64,000 nt of DNA from JAWPMT01 sp965215825 (GCA_965215825.1 CBDCEM010000003.1:3968001-4032000); one strand, 5' to 3'; shown: positions 33,936 through 43,053, numbered from the stretch's first letter. Numbers and translations: made by a program. The notes: generated from the sequence alone by a model not told the origin.

Positions 33936-34762
33936 ATATCATCCGCTCCTTCCAATTAGAATGGCTGAAAATGAAGCACTACCGAATCTTTTGGGTGCTT
34001 TTCGGCATGTATTTACTGGCGCTGGTCGTCATTTCCTCATTTGGCGCTTTTTTCCTTGAATGGTTGAAATCAAAGGGGGCTGATTTTAATGGTATCGACC
34101 CCACGATCCTTCCGATATATGACTTTCCGGATATTTGGCAGAATATCACCTGGCTTGCCGCCTTTCTGAAAATATTCCCAGCTTTTATCGTCATCATCTC
34201 AGTGAACAATGATGTCACTTATAACACTTTACGTCAGAACGTAATCGACGGGATTAGCAAGAAGGAATACCTGCTGTCAAAACTTGCATTGATCATGTTC
34301 CTGGCTCTCAGTGGTACCGCCGTACTCTTCGCTATGGGCATGCTCACTGGGTCTATCTATTCGCACACCCATGCTGTAGGAGCCATATTCACGGATATGG
34401 AATTTCTTTTCGCCTTCTTCTATCAGGTAGTTACGTATTGTATGCTGGCATTTTTGTTATCGTTGATTATCAAAAAGTCCGGATTCGTTATTGTTGCATT
34501 GTTCCTGTACACTTTAATGTTTGAGCCGATTTTAGGGGCTATTCTAGCGAACGCACCTCAGATTAAAGGCACTACCTCATGGATCGTGCCTTTCCTCCCG
34601 GCCATGTCATTATTCAACCTTATCGACGTACCCTTCGCTCGGTATTTCTTCTGGGAGATTAAGGACTATCTGGGCTGGAAGGAATTGGCAATTGTCACAG
34701 GCTGGCTAGTATTCTACGTAAGTCTAACAAGTCGGCTTTTGGTGAAGCGTGATTTGAAATAA
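33932..34762 (+). CDS. ABC transporter permease
   Basis: A 276-residue ABC-2-type permease with six hydrophobic segments (WVLFGMYLLALVVISSFGAF, WLAAFLKIFPAFIVIISVN, LALIMFLALSGTAVLFAMGM, FFYQVVTYCMLAFLLSLII, FVIVALFLYTLMFEPILGAI, VTGWLVFYVSL). NNDVTYNTLRQNVIDG before the second helix pair is typical of the family. It overlaps the ATPase gene by ATGA, showing translational coupling. Together they form a simple exporter, possibly induced by the ECF sigma factor upstream. Confidence 0.88.
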   Translation: MNIIRSFQLEWLKMKHYRIFWVLFGMYLLALVVISSFGAFFLEWLKSKGADFNGIDPTILPIYDFPDIWQNITWLAAFLKIFPAFIVIISVNNDVTYNTLRQNVIDGISKKEYLLSKLALIMFLALSGTAVLFAMGMLTGSIYSHTHAVGAIFTDMEFLFAFFYQVVTYCMLAFLLSLIIKKSGFVIVALFLYTLMFEPILGAILANAPQIKGTTSWIVPFLPAMSLFNLIDVPFARYFFWEIKDYLGWKELAIVTGWLVFYVSLTSRLLVKRDLK

Positions 34763-34775
34763 TTCCATAGCTATC

Positions 34776-34819
34776 ATGAACCTTGATACAGAGAGTAACG
34801 AGGTTCATAGTGGCCTTTT
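34776..34819 (+). terminator. Possible terminator after the ABC exporter
   Basis: An 8-bp inverted repeat (atgaacct / aggttcat) with a 17-base loop, followed by atagtggccttttgg. The loop is long and the T-run weak, so this is a modest candidate. Confidence 0.35.
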
Positions 34820-34855
34820 GGCTTAGCTTATTATTTTAGGGGCAAAAACATTTCT

Positions 34856-36622
34856 ATGAACAAATTGTTCACGCTGTTACTGATCCTGGTAATGGCTTGT
34901 AGTGCACCCAAGGAAGAAGCCACGTCAAATTCTAATGTGTCATTTGACGACTTTTTAGAAAGTTATCATCAGGACGGCCTAAAGCTATTCCCTCTAAACG
35001 CTACATTCGCAGGCGATAATCGATATAATGATCAACTTCCAAATACTCTCACCGAGGAATTCGAAGGAAAATTTAAGGAGCATTACACCACATATCTTGA
35101 AGGTCTTGCTCAATACGATAAGGCAGCACTTACCGAAGAGCAAAAAACAAGCTACGACGTACTAAAATGGGAATGTGAGATCAATATTCAGGGAACTGCA
35201 TTCCCCTCGAACCTAATGCCCATTGATCAGTTCTGGACACCTCAGTTGATGATCGGACAGTTGGCAAGTGGAGCCAGTGCACAACCTTTTGGCAACAAAG
35301 AGGATTATGATAATTGGCTGGATCGACTCAATTCTTTTGCTGAATGGTGTGATTCGGCTATTGGAAAAATGAAAACAGGGATGGAACAGGGAGTTGTTCT
35401 ACCTCAGGCACTTTCAAAGAAGGTAATCCCTCAACTGGCCGCCTGGAAAGATGGGCCTGCCGAAAAACATCACTTCTACAGCCCGGTAAATAATCTACCC
35501 GAAGGATTAACAAACGAAGAAATTACACAAATAAAAAGCGGTTATACTGACATCATCAATAACAAGATCATTCCGGTAATCAGTAGACTTCATACTTTCT
35601 TCGAAGATGAATATTTACCAGTAGGGAGAGCAACCTCCGGGATCGGAGACTTAGAAAGTGGAGATGTCTGGTATCAACATCAAATCAAGCTTTACACCAC
35701 GACAGACATGACCGCTGAGGAAGTTTTCGAGCTAGGCAAGTCAGAAGTAGCACGCCTCAGAAGTGAAATGGAGAAAGTCAAACAACAAGTAGGTTTTGAT
35801 GGAGACCTGAAAGCCTTCTTTGATTTCGTTCGATCAAAACCCGAGTTAATGCCTTTTAATGATCCGCAAGAAGTGATCAACAACTTCAATGAGATTCATG
35901 AAAAAATGAAGCCCAATCTGGCACGTTTGTTCGACCTGACACCCAAAACGCCATTTGAAGTCCGGAGGACTGAAGCCTTTCGAGAAGCATCCGCAAGTGC
36001 TGAGTATAACCCCGGAAGCCTGGATGGCACCAGACCTGGAATCTTTTATGTACCGATCCCCAATGTGAATGCTTACAATATGTATTCAGACGAAGACCTT
36101 TTCTTACATGAGGCAATTCCCGGTCACCACTATCAAATCTCGCTGACACAAGAGAATCAGGAACTTCCTTCTTTCCGACGCACATTGTGGTACAGTGCTT
36201 ATGGCGAAGGCTGGGCACTATATTGCGAGTCCCTGGGCGAAGAGTTGGGTCTATATGAAGATCCATATCAATACTTCGGCATGTTAGGAGCAGAAATGCA
36301 TCGTGCCATTCGTCTTGTTGTAGATGCGGGCATGCATTCCCAGGGATGGACACGCGAACAAGCAATTCAGTACTCATTGGAAAATGAAGCAGAATCTGAA
36401 GCAAGTATTATCTCAGAAATCGAACGCTACATGGCCGGTCCGGGACAAGCCCTTAGTTACAAAGTAGGGCAGTTAAAGATTCGGGAACTGCGTAAAAAAG
36501 CAGAAACGCAAATGGGCGATCAATTCGATATCAAAGCATTTCACAATAAAGTATTAGAATCGGGTTGTGTTCCTTTGAAGGTTTTGGAACAAAAGATCGA
36601 TCGCTGGATTTCAGCAAACTAG
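34856..36622 (+). CDS. DUF885 metallopeptidase-like lipoprotein
   Basis: A 588-residue lipoprotein (signal ending VMACS). The DUF885 family is a large group of zinc-peptidase-like proteins. The zinc-site motif LFLHEAIPGHHYQ is present, as are YGEGWALYCESLGEELGLY and the late NEAESEASIISEIERYMAGP, GQALSYKVGQLKIRELR. The length is typical. Active-site residues look intact, so peptidase activity is plausible, though few family members have been tested. It is a single gene with its own short AT-rich leader and is not clearly linked to neighbours. Confidence 0.92.
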   Translation: MNKLFTLLLILVMACSAPKEEATSNSNVSFDDFLESYHQDGLKLFPLNATFAGDNRYNDQLPNTLTEEFEGKFKEHYTTYLEGLAQYDKAALTEEQKTSYDVLKWECEINIQGTAFPSNLMPIDQFWTPQLMIGQLASGASAQPFGNKEDYDNWLDRLNSFAEWCDSAIGKMKTGMEQGVVLPQALSKKVIPQLAAWKDGPAEKHHFYSPVNNLPEGLTNEEITQIKSGYTDIINNKIIPVISRLHTFFEDEYLPVGRATSGIGDLESGDVWYQHQIKLYTTTDMTAEEVFELGKSEVARLRSEMEKVKQQVGFDGDLKAFFDFVRSKPELMPFNDPQEVINNFNEIHEKMKPNLARLFDLTPKTPFEVRRTEAFREASASAEYNPGSLDGTRPGIFYVPIPNVNAYNMYSDEDLFLHEAIPGHHYQISLTQENQELPSFRRTLWYSAYGEGWALYCESLGEELGLYEDPYQYFGMLGAEMHRAIRLVVDAGMHSQGWTREQAIQYSLENEAESEASIISEIERYMAGPGQALSYKVGQLKIRELRKKAETQMGDQFDIKAFHNKVLESGCVPLKVLEQKIDRWISAN

Positions 36623-36931
36623 CAGATTCACAATTTGAATAAAAAAAAAGATTTTACGCCTGGGAAGGCGAAACTAAGTTTGCCTTCCTGAGCTTGTCTC
36701 AAATAAATTGAGAAAAACTTTCTATCTAACGAGAATTAGCTTCCAGTATCTCACGGTCTCTCGTGAGTAAAATTAAGGTTAGGAAACATTTATCATAAGA
36801 ATATATTGCATTTTTTACCTTATGCAAACGATTTCCATTACCGTTGAGCTATTTTCAGTGAAAATTCCACACTTAACTTAATCCATTTCAGCTCTTTTTT
36901 GACTATTTTAATATCAAGAAACCAAGAGCTT
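36623..36931. other. Intergenic region, 309 bp, with two hairpins
   Basis: It holds a strong imperfect hairpin (ggaaggc at 36663-36669 with gccttcc at 36682-36688, extended inward by aaac/gttt), preceded by nine A, so on the minus strand the stem is followed by a T tract after about 11 bases. A second small hairpin, ctcacg / cgtgag, lies at 36750-36767. The first may end transcription of the DUF885 gene. The rest is AT-rich leader for the small gene after it. Confidence 0.5.
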
Positions 36932-37135
36932 ATGGAAACTAATAACCTGAATGACTACATTCAAGAAATTGAGTGTTTGTCAAGGGAGGAGCACTCCCAG
37001 TACACTGAAGTCGGACTTACCATTCTCGAAAACCTAAGAAAAGCGTCGAAAGGTAACATTCAAAGAGAGAATCAGATTTCTGCCTTATTGAATGTTATTT
37101 ATTGTCACAGAATTGGAATGAGAAAAACGGCTTAA
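36932..37135 (+). CDS. Small hypothetical protein
   Basis: A 67-residue cytoplasmic protein beginning METNNLNDYIQEIECLSREE. ATG 36932 is preferred over an in-frame TTG-type start 11 codons upstream. It looks wholly helical with no signal or membrane part, and I recognise no family. Its stop shares TTAA with the stop of the convergent LysE gene. Coding is likely from frame and composition but not certain. Confidence 0.5.
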   Translation: METNNLNDYIQEIECLSREEHSQYTEVGLTILENLRKASKGNIQRENQISALLNVIYCHRIGMRKTA

Positions 37136-37758
37136 AATCCCACATAGGTCTCGAAAAGGAAATAAATAATTCTGAGGCCAAATAGGATCAAAATCAGAGA
37201 AACCACCTTATTTAATCGCTGAAACCATCGGGGATTGATAAGGTGTTTCTTTTTATTGGCAATAACCGCCTTAGTGATATCTGAAGACAATATCGTTGCC
37301 AACACTCCCGCGAAGAAAAATCGCTGATCATAGGAATTATAGTCGTAGTTCACCGAAACAAATGATACCCAACTTACCCAAAACAAAATGATGAATGGGT
37401 TGAAACCATTGAGGAAAAATCCTTTCACCCAGTATTTAAATAGCAAAGCCCGATCTTCCAACTCAACGTCCTCATAATCCGGTGGCTTTTTCATCCAGGT
37501 ATAAACTCCGTAGCCAATTAGAATAACTGACCCACAGATGCTGATCCAAAATTTGAACTCCGGATTTTCTAAAAAAGAAGAAATACCCAAAATTGTCAGT
37601 ATTACATAGATCACATCACTACAAGAGATTCCCAGTGCAAGGAAAATAGCTGCCCTCAAACCTGATTGCATACTGGTTTGGATCAGTGCGAAAAAAGCCG
37701 GCCCTATTAAAAAGACAAAGACCAGTCCAAATATGAGCCCGTGAAAGAAAGGATGCAT
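37132..37758 (-). CDS. LysE-family translocator
   Basis: A 208-residue membrane protein of the LysE/RhtB amino-acid exporter superfamily. The first helix carries the family pattern (LIFGLVFVFLIGPAFFALIQ, then TSMQSGLRAAIFLALGIS). Five further hydrophobic segments follow, with NGFNPFIILFWVSWVSFVSV matching the conserved Asn-Pro region. It probably exports an amino acid or related metabolite. It starts 5 bp after the GH3-like gene ends, so they form an operon. Confidence 0.87.
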   Translation of the reverse strand: MHPFFHGLIFGLVFVFLIGPAFFALIQTSMQSGLRAAIFLALGISCSDVIYVILTILGISSFLENPEFKFWISICGSVILIGYGVYTWMKKPPDYEDVELEDRALLFKYWVKGFFLNGFNPFIILFWVSWVSFVSVNYDYNSYDQRFFFAGVLATILSSDITKAVIANKKKHLINPRWFQRLNKVVSLILILFGLRIIYFLFETYVGF

Positions 37759-37762
37759 TTAT

Positions 37763-39316
37763 TTAGCGGCGAAGATAATTGTGTTCTCGCAGATAGTCCT
37801 TCCATTGTTTAGCCTTTTCTTTTTTTAGTACCCTCGGAAACTTGTTGCTCCCTCCTACTTTCCCTTGTATTTCCATCCATTTCAGGAAAACCGAAGGGCT
37901 CAACACCTTCACACAAACATTTTTCAGCGCAGCAGATCGCTCTACCTTATAATCATCATTCAATTTCTTCAGATGGTCATCGATCGTTGTTGTTAGTAAT
38001 TTTTCATCAACTGGGTCATCGGTACCGATATACCAGTGATGAGCAAACAGCGTTTCTTCATGCTCACCTAATACCGTAAATTCTCTAATATCGATGTTCA
38101 AATCCTTAGATGCTAGCTCAATGGCCTTGTTCATGTTATCCAATGACATGTGTTCGCCACACAAGCTCAAAAAATGTTTGGTACGTCCGGTAATAACAAT
38201 TTCACTTTCTTCCAGGGATACAAATCTGATGACATCCCCAATCAGATATCTCCAGGTACCAGCATTCGTCGTGATAAGTACGGCATACTCCTTATCTTGC
38301 TCTATTTCATCAATCTTCAATGTGGTCGGGTTCGGCCGCATTTCGCCATCTTCGGTGAAGTTGTGATGATCAAAAGGAATGAATTCATAAAAAATTCCAT
38401 TGTTCAGGACCAGGCGCATGGATTTGAGGTTAGGGTTCGCCTGAAATGCCAAAAATCCCTCGGAAGCCAGATAAGTTTCCATATAGATCAGTGGCTTTGC
38501 CAATAGCTTCTCAAATCCCTTCCTATAAGGTTCAAAAGAAACACCCCCATGCACGAAAATTGACAAGTTGGGCCAGATATCATGAATCGTGTCCACCTTG
38601 TAGTGGTCGATGATCTTTTCCATTAGGATCTGTAACCAGGCCGGCACTCCTACAATGATCCCCATGTCCCAATCTTTGGCGTTTTTGGTAATCTCGTCTA
38701 ACTTTTGATCCCAGTTCGTTTTGGCAATTTTCTTCCCTGGCTTATAAAAATGTTGAAACCAAAATGGTATTTGAGAGGTAGTGATCCCGCTTAGATCACC
38801 TTCGAAATAAGTACCACTTCTACGTAGATTTGTACTTCCTCCCAACATCAATATCCCTTTCGTAAACAAGTTCGTTGGTAGGTCATATTTGGAAAGGGCC
38901 AATAACTGTCGGACGGATGTCTTGCGAATGGCCTTTAGCATATCCTTTGTGATAGGAATATGTTTACTCGGAGAACCTGATGTTCCCGAGCTTAGTGCAA
39001 AATATTTGACCCGACCTGGCCAGCAGACATTGGACTTTCCCTCTTTGACCATGTACCACCAGTCATTATACATCCGATTATAGTCATGAACCGGAATGTT
39101 GGTTTGGAACGCCTTATAAAACGCCTGATAGTCCTTCCCCTTAAAAGCCTGAAGAATATCGCTAAATCGATATACCCGTCCAATACGCGTATCTTCAGTA
39201 TGTATCAGAAGTTTACGTAATTCTTGTTTTTGCAAGTCGACAGGCGAGGTATATTGCTGTTCGATACTCTCTCTGAGCGTCATACCCCTCTTCAACAAGG
39301 TTCCTAGAATAGCCAT
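37763..39316 (-). CDS. GH3-family acyl-adenylate-forming protein
   Basis: A 517-residue protein of the GH3 auxin-responsive-promoter family, within the adenylate-forming enzyme superfamily. The ATP-phosphate loop is FALSSGTSGSPSKHIPITKD. Later blocks include IFVHGGVSFEPYRKGFEKLL, YLASEGFLAFQ and VLITTNAGTWRYLIGDVIRF, the last with the adenine/AMP-binding region, then ITGRTKHFLSLCGEHMS. Plant relatives join amino acids to hormones; bacterial substrates are unknown. Linked to a LysE-type exporter, so a conjugation-and-export pair is possible. Confidence 0.9.
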   Translation of the reverse strand: MAILGTLLKRGMTLRESIEQQYTSPVDLQKQELRKLLIHTEDTRIGRVYRFSDILQAFKGKDYQAFYKAFQTNIPVHDYNRMYNDWWYMVKEGKSNVCWPGRVKYFALSSGTSGSPSKHIPITKDMLKAIRKTSVRQLLALSKYDLPTNLFTKGILMLGGSTNLRRSGTYFEGDLSGITTSQIPFWFQHFYKPGKKIAKTNWDQKLDEITKNAKDWDMGIIVGVPAWLQILMEKIIDHYKVDTIHDIWPNLSIFVHGGVSFEPYRKGFEKLLAKPLIYMETYLASEGFLAFQANPNLKSMRLVLNNGIFYEFIPFDHHNFTEDGEMRPNPTTLKIDEIEQDKEYAVLITTNAGTWRYLIGDVIRFVSLEESEIVITGRTKHFLSLCGEHMSLDNMNKAIELASKDLNIDIREFTVLGEHEETLFAHHWYIGTDDPVDEKLLTTTIDDHLKKLNDDYKVERSAALKNVCVKVLSPSVFLKWMEIQGKVGGSNKFPRVLKKEKAKQWKDYLREHNYLRR

Positions 39317-39432
39317 CTGTGGGTGTCTGTTTTTATGGACCGCTTGAGGAAACGAAATTACTCATTTCATCAAATTTCCAACTATATGCTCAATGCTTAT
39401 TACAGTCCGCCGGGAGGCAATAAATTATGATT

Positions 39433-39461
39433 TTTGAACAACCTTTGCTTCTTACATTTTG
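39433..39461 (+). promoter_or_regulatory. Candidate Bacteroidota-type promoter for yggS
   Basis: TTTG at 39433-39436 and TAcaTTTTG at 39453-39461 resemble the -33 TTTG and -7 TAnnTTTG elements, with a spacer of 16 bp. It lies 14 bp before ATG 39476. Confidence 0.4.
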
Positions 39462-39475
39462 TTGGCTAATTGAAC

Positions 39476-40156
39476 ATGGCAAAAATCGCAGAAAACATAG
39501 ATCGCTACCGGGAATTGTTAGCGGAAACACCTTGTAGACTTATCGCGATCTCAAAAACCAAACCTATAGAGCTATTAGAAGATGCCTATGAGGCAGGGCA
39601 AAGAGATTTTGGTGAAAATAAAGTTCAGGAACTTGCAGATAAATACGAGCAGTTGCCGAAAGATATTCAATGGCACATGGTAGGCCACCTTCAGCGTAAC
39701 AAAGTCAAATATATTGCTCCATTTGTGCACCTTATCCATAGTGTGGATAGCCTTCGATTATTGGAAACCATTGAGAAAGAGGGAAAAAAGGCTGATCGTG
39801 TGATTTCTGTTTTACTTCAGGTTCACATTGCCCGGGAAGAAGCAAAATTCGGTTTCGACAAACAAGATTTGATTGACTTGATCGAGTCGGGTAAACTGGA
39901 AGAAATGTCTCATGTCCGCGTACAAGGGCTTATGGGTATGGCAACTAATACCACAGATCACGACTTGGTTGGCAATGAATTCAAAGGATTGAAGGCCGTT
40001 TTTGACGAACTTAATCAACGATATAATCTGAATTTGACAGAACTTTCCATGGGTATGAGCAGCGATTTCAAAATCGCAATTACCCAAGGTTCGACAATGA
40101 TTAGAATTGGTACAGATATTTTTGGAGCAAGGGATTATGCAAAAAAGGTGGTTTAA
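39476..40156 (+). CDS. yggS: YggS-type PLP homeostasis protein
   Basis: A 226-residue PLP-binding protein of the YggS/PROSC family, an alanine-racemase-fold protein that buffers free pyridoxal phosphate. The PLP lysine lies in LIAISKTKPIELLEDAYEAG; DFGENKVQELADKYEQLP, WHMVGHLQRNKVKYI and SMGMSSDFKIAITQGSTMIR, IGTDIFG are the standard blocks. ATG 39476 was chosen; a TTG two codons earlier is in frame. A DUF423 gene overlaps its 3' end by 20 bp. Confidence 0.95.
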   Translation: MAKIAENIDRYRELLAETPCRLIAISKTKPIELLEDAYEAGQRDFGENKVQELADKYEQLPKDIQWHMVGHLQRNKVKYIAPFVHLIHSVDSLRLLETIEKEGKKADRVISVLLQVHIAREEAKFGFDKQDLIDLIESGKLEEMSHVRVQGLMGMATNTTDHDLVGNEFKGLKAVFDELNQRYNLNLTELSMGMSSDFKIAITQGSTMIRIGTDIFGARDYAKKVV

Positions 40157-40502
40157 GGTTGCTTCTGTTTTGGGTGCACTAGGTGTAGCCCTGGGGGCAT
40201 TTGGTGCCCACGCTTTAAAATCCACGTTGGAGGCCAATGGTACTGTTGAAACTTATAAAACTGCAGTGTTGTATCATTTTCTACACAGCCTTTTTATAAT
40301 GATCATGAGTCTTAGTCCCTTTCATAGCAAAAAATCAACGGATCACGTTGCCATAATAGCCCTACTGGGAATAATCTTCTTTAGTGGTTCCTTATATCTA
40401 TTGGCCGTACTAGAATGGACCTGGGTAGGCCCGATTACACCCATCGGAGGATTATTGCTCATTACAGCCTGGGTTATGGCTGCCTTAAAGACATCTAATT
40501 AG
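40137..40502 (+). CDS. DUF423 small membrane protein
   Basis: A 121-residue membrane protein with about four helices. The start ATG 40137 (MQKRWFKVASVLGALGVALG) lies inside the yggS 3' end in another frame. AFGAHALKSTLEANGTVETY, KTAVLYHFLHSLFIM and FFSGSLYLLAVLEW, GPITPIGGLLLITAW are the DUF423 hallmarks. The family is widespread and its function unknown. Overlap with yggS implies coupled translation. Confidence 0.92.
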   Translation: MQKRWFKVASVLGALGVALGAFGAHALKSTLEANGTVETYKTAVLYHFLHSLFIMIMSLSPFHSKKSTDHVAIIALLGIIFFSGSLYLLAVLEWTWVGPITPIGGLLLITAWVMAALKTSN

Positions 40503-40520
40503 GATATCGATCAAAAATAA

Positions 40521-40931
40521 CTACTTCCCTTCCTGCTCTGTTTTAGGTAGAACGTTCGTTGTTATTTTGATTCGTTCACGCTGATTTATTGCATTGGATA
40601 CAATCGTAATGATTTTATTTTGAACGCCAATCTTACCAGCGCTATTAAAGGTTACTTTTATAGAGGCTAATTCGCCAGGAATAATAGGTTCACGAGGCCA
40701 GTCCGATGCCGTACAACCACATGTAGTAAGGACATTGCTCAAAATCAATGGTTGGTCACCGGCATTTTCGAATTCAAAGGTATGTTCTACCTTGTCTCCC
40801 TGCTTTATATCACCAAAATCGAATGAAGCTTCGATAAATGCTATCCTTGCTCCCGACTCAGCCGTTTCTTCCTGACCATAGCCACTAATAAAAGCTGCCA
40901 TCAATATTACAACCCCAAATATCCTTTTCAT
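40521..40931 (-). CDS. DUF1573 exported protein
   Basis: A 136-residue protein with a signal peptide (MKRIFGVVILMAAFISGYGQ). One DUF1573 immunoglobulin-like domain follows: IEASFDFGDIKQGDKVEHTF, FENAGDQPLILSNVLTTCGC, TASDWPREPIIPGELASIKV. The CGC motif is the family's conserved cysteine pair. Common in Bacteroidota envelopes; no activity known. Convergent with the DUF423 gene 18 bp away. Confidence 0.92.
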   Translation of the reverse strand: MKRIFGVVILMAAFISGYGQEETAESGARIAFIEASFDFGDIKQGDKVEHTFEFENAGDQPLILSNVLTTCGCTASDWPREPIIPGELASIKVTFNSAGKIGVQNKIITIVSNAINQRERIKITTNVLPKTEQEGK

Positions 40932-41019
40932 CTAATTAAATATTCAATTCATAAATATTATTAATCAAAGTAACGTATTGTTATTCAATTTAGCTTCCAA
41001 GATTGAAAAATATCCGTCA

Positions 41020-41502
41020 ATGGAAAATATCTATGGAGGAAAGGTACGAGTACGTGTCTGTGGCCTGCTCATCAACAAAGAGGGTGTATTGTTATTGAAA
41101 CATACTCATTTGGGCCCAAAAGGACATATATGGGCTCCTCCAGGAGGGGGAGTTGATTTTGGCCTCCAGGCCTCAGATGTTCTTAAAAAAGAAATTCTTG
41201 AAGAAACCGGGCTTATCGTAAGCGTAGGTGAATTTCTTTTTACGAATGAGTACATTGATAAAAAATATCATGCCCTAGAGCTTTTTTTTGAGGTACATGT
41301 AATTGGAGGTAAACTAACATTGGGGTCAGATCCTGAACTACCAACAAACGAACAAATCCTTGCTGACATTAAATTTTTCGATGATTTGAACCTTGCTAAG
41401 ACAGATCACGATAACTTACACAACATATTTAGAGAAATATCACATATAGAAGAATTGAAAGAGTTGAGAGGCTTTTTTAGATTTCATCGCAGTGAATCGT
41501 GA
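41020..41502 (+). CDS. Nudix hydrolase with altered Nudix box
   Basis: A 160-residue Nudix-fold protein. ATG 41020 (MENIYGGKVRVRVCGLLINK) fits the fold best; the frame opens 14 codons earlier. The box reads GGVDFGLQASDVLKKEILEE followed by TGL. The metal-binding EILEE core is kept, but the early glutamate of the usual GE motif is replaced by Leu and the Arg by Lys, so the substrate or efficiency may differ. Family members split nucleoside diphosphates linked to another group. The target here cannot be told. Confidence 0.85.
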   Translation: MENIYGGKVRVRVCGLLINKEGVLLLKHTHLGPKGHIWAPPGGGVDFGLQASDVLKKEILEETGLIVSVGEFLFTNEYIDKKYHALELFFEVHVIGGKLTLGSDPELPTNEQILADIKFFDDLNLAKTDHDNLHNIFREISHIEELKELRGFFRFHRSES

Positions 41503-41556
41503 GCTTCACGTTTAATTATTTTGTAAAATCATTATTATTGCAAAAAATCCTAACAA

Positions 41557-42150
41557 ATGAGCACTTCTAGAATCCTTACCATAGTTTTTGGTCTTATTTC
41601 AGTGGGACTAGCCTGGTACCTGTACGACAGGATCAACGCTAGCATTGACGAAGCTGACCGAATAGAACGCATGGAAGCAGCGATCATTACTAAGCTCAAA
41701 ATGATTAGGGAAGCGGAAATCGCTTACAAATCAGTCAATGGTAAGTATACCAGTAACTGGGATTCCTTAATTGCCTTTATTGATTCTGGCAATTTCTACA
41801 TTGTAGAAAGAACGGAAATTGTAATCACTCTGGATTATGGTGCAGACAGCACGTATGTAGAGGTCGATACCTTGGGAACTCGTTTGGTGAGAGATTCTCT
41901 CTTCAATGCAACGAAGTATCCTAATTTCTCCTTATCTTCCTTTGCTTATGTACCTGGAATTGACCCTCCTGTTAAATTTGTGGCTTGGGCAGATAAGATT
42001 ACAAAGGCAGGTGTACTGGTAGACGTATTGGAAATATACAACCCACAACCTGTGAATCCTGCAAGAGACGAAGAAAGCGAATACAATACCCGGAAGCCAC
42101 TTAGGTTTGGTTCACGAACAAGTGTGACCACCGCTGGTAACTGGGAGTAG
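41557..42150 (+). CDS. Conserved membrane-anchored hypothetical protein
   Basis: A 197-residue protein with one N-terminal membrane helix (ILTIVFGLISVGLAWYLYD), then a charged helix (IITKLKMIREAEIAYKSVNG) and a beta-rich soluble domain. The AEIAYKSVNGKYTSNWDSLI stretch resembles the start of pseudopilin-like proteins, but there is no prepilin peptidase site. I recall genes of this type next to DUF3822-coaD in Cytophagales. Its function is unknown. The next gene starts 12 bp later. Confidence 0.72.
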   Translation: MSTSRILTIVFGLISVGLAWYLYDRINASIDEADRIERMEAAIITKLKMIREAEIAYKSVNGKYTSNWDSLIAFIDSGNFYIVERTEIVITLDYGADSTYVEVDTLGTRLVRDSLFNATKYPNFSLSSFAYVPGIDPPVKFVAWADKITKAGVLVDVLEIYNPQPVNPARDEESEYNTRKPLRFGSRTSVTTAGNWE

Positions 42151-42162
42151 TAACCAAATATT

Positions 42163-43053
42163 TTGACAACCGCCAAGAAACCGGACTATCGCCTCATCAA
42201 ACGGGTAAAAGACCCGAAATTTGAGATTGACAATCTGCATCATTACACACTAGTCCTGCAAATCGGAATTAACGATTTTCAGCTTTGTGTTGTCGATGGT
42301 CGCAGTAATGGTGTGTTGTATTTCGAAGATTTCAAGCTTGAAAATATCAAGACTGTCAATACGAGACTGAAGGTGCTTCATGGCTTGTTTGACAGTCATC
42401 ATTTTCTAACAGCAGGTTTCTGGAATACGGTAAAGGTTTCCATTAAAAGTCACAAATTCTCATTGGTCCCCAAAGATCATTTTGTGAGCACATCAGCTAG
42501 TGATTATCTGGTTATCAACAGCGAGGTGAAACCCAATATTGAAGAAGTAATCCATTATGAGCATGCAGATTCCGGCCTGATCAACGTTTTTGCTGTTGAT
42601 AAGAAATTATTGGGATGGATCAATTCCATTTATCCTGCAATAGAAATAAATATTGTTCATCAGGGAAGTGCGTTAATTGAAGGTATTATCAATACCGATA
42701 AGACAGTAGAAGGGAAATGCATGTATTGCAACGTGGACCGGGGCATTCTCCATATCGTTGTAATGGATGGTGATAACTTGTTGTATTACAATCAGTTCGC
42801 TGCTCGTCAAAGTGAGGATTATCTAAAATACGTGATGACCGTTTTCAAAGAAGTAGGGCTTAGTCCCAAAAGAAACGGGATTCGCATGTGGGGTACTCTC
42901 AAAAGTCAGTCGAAACATATCAATCTTCTAAAGAAATATTTCAAGAACATTGATTATGCTGGGAGAGCAAAACATCTGGTCTTTAGCCACGCATTTGATG
43001 AAATTCCAGAATATCATTATTTTGATACTTACGGGACCTACCTCTGTAATTAA
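42163..43053 (+). CDS. DUF3822 protein
   Basis: A 296-residue DUF3822 protein, a family almost confined to Bacteroidota with an RNase H/actin-like ATPase-type fold. Typical stretches are HHYTLVLQIGINDFQLCVVD, GRSNGVLYFEDFKLEN, CNVDRGILHIVVMDGDNLLY and the late GIRMWGTLKSQS. The start is TTG 42163; no ATG lies near the beginning. Its stop overlaps the coaD start as TAATG, so the pair is translationally coupled, the usual arrangement for this family. Role unknown; a link to coenzyme A synthesis is suggested by linkage only. Confidence 0.88.
   Translation: MTTAKKPDYRLIKRVKDPKFEIDNLHHYTLVLQIGINDFQLCVVDGRSNGVLYFEDFKLENIKTVNTRLKVLHGLFDSHHFLTAGFWNTVKVSIKSHKFSLVPKDHFVSTSASDYLVINSEVKPNIEEVIHYEHADSGLINVFAVDKKLLGWINSIYPAIEINIVHQGSALIEGIINTDKTVEGKCMYCNVDRGILHIVVMDGDNLLYYNQFAARQSEDYLKYVMTVFKEVGLSPKRNGIRMWGTLKSQSKHINLLKKYFKNIDYAGRAKHLVFSHAFDEIPEYHYFDTYGTYLCN

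Noticed and set aside
35886..36404. A 172-codon minus-strand open frame inside the DUF885 gene.
   Set aside because: Covers the zinc-site motif of the real gene on the other strand and shows no family pattern of its own.
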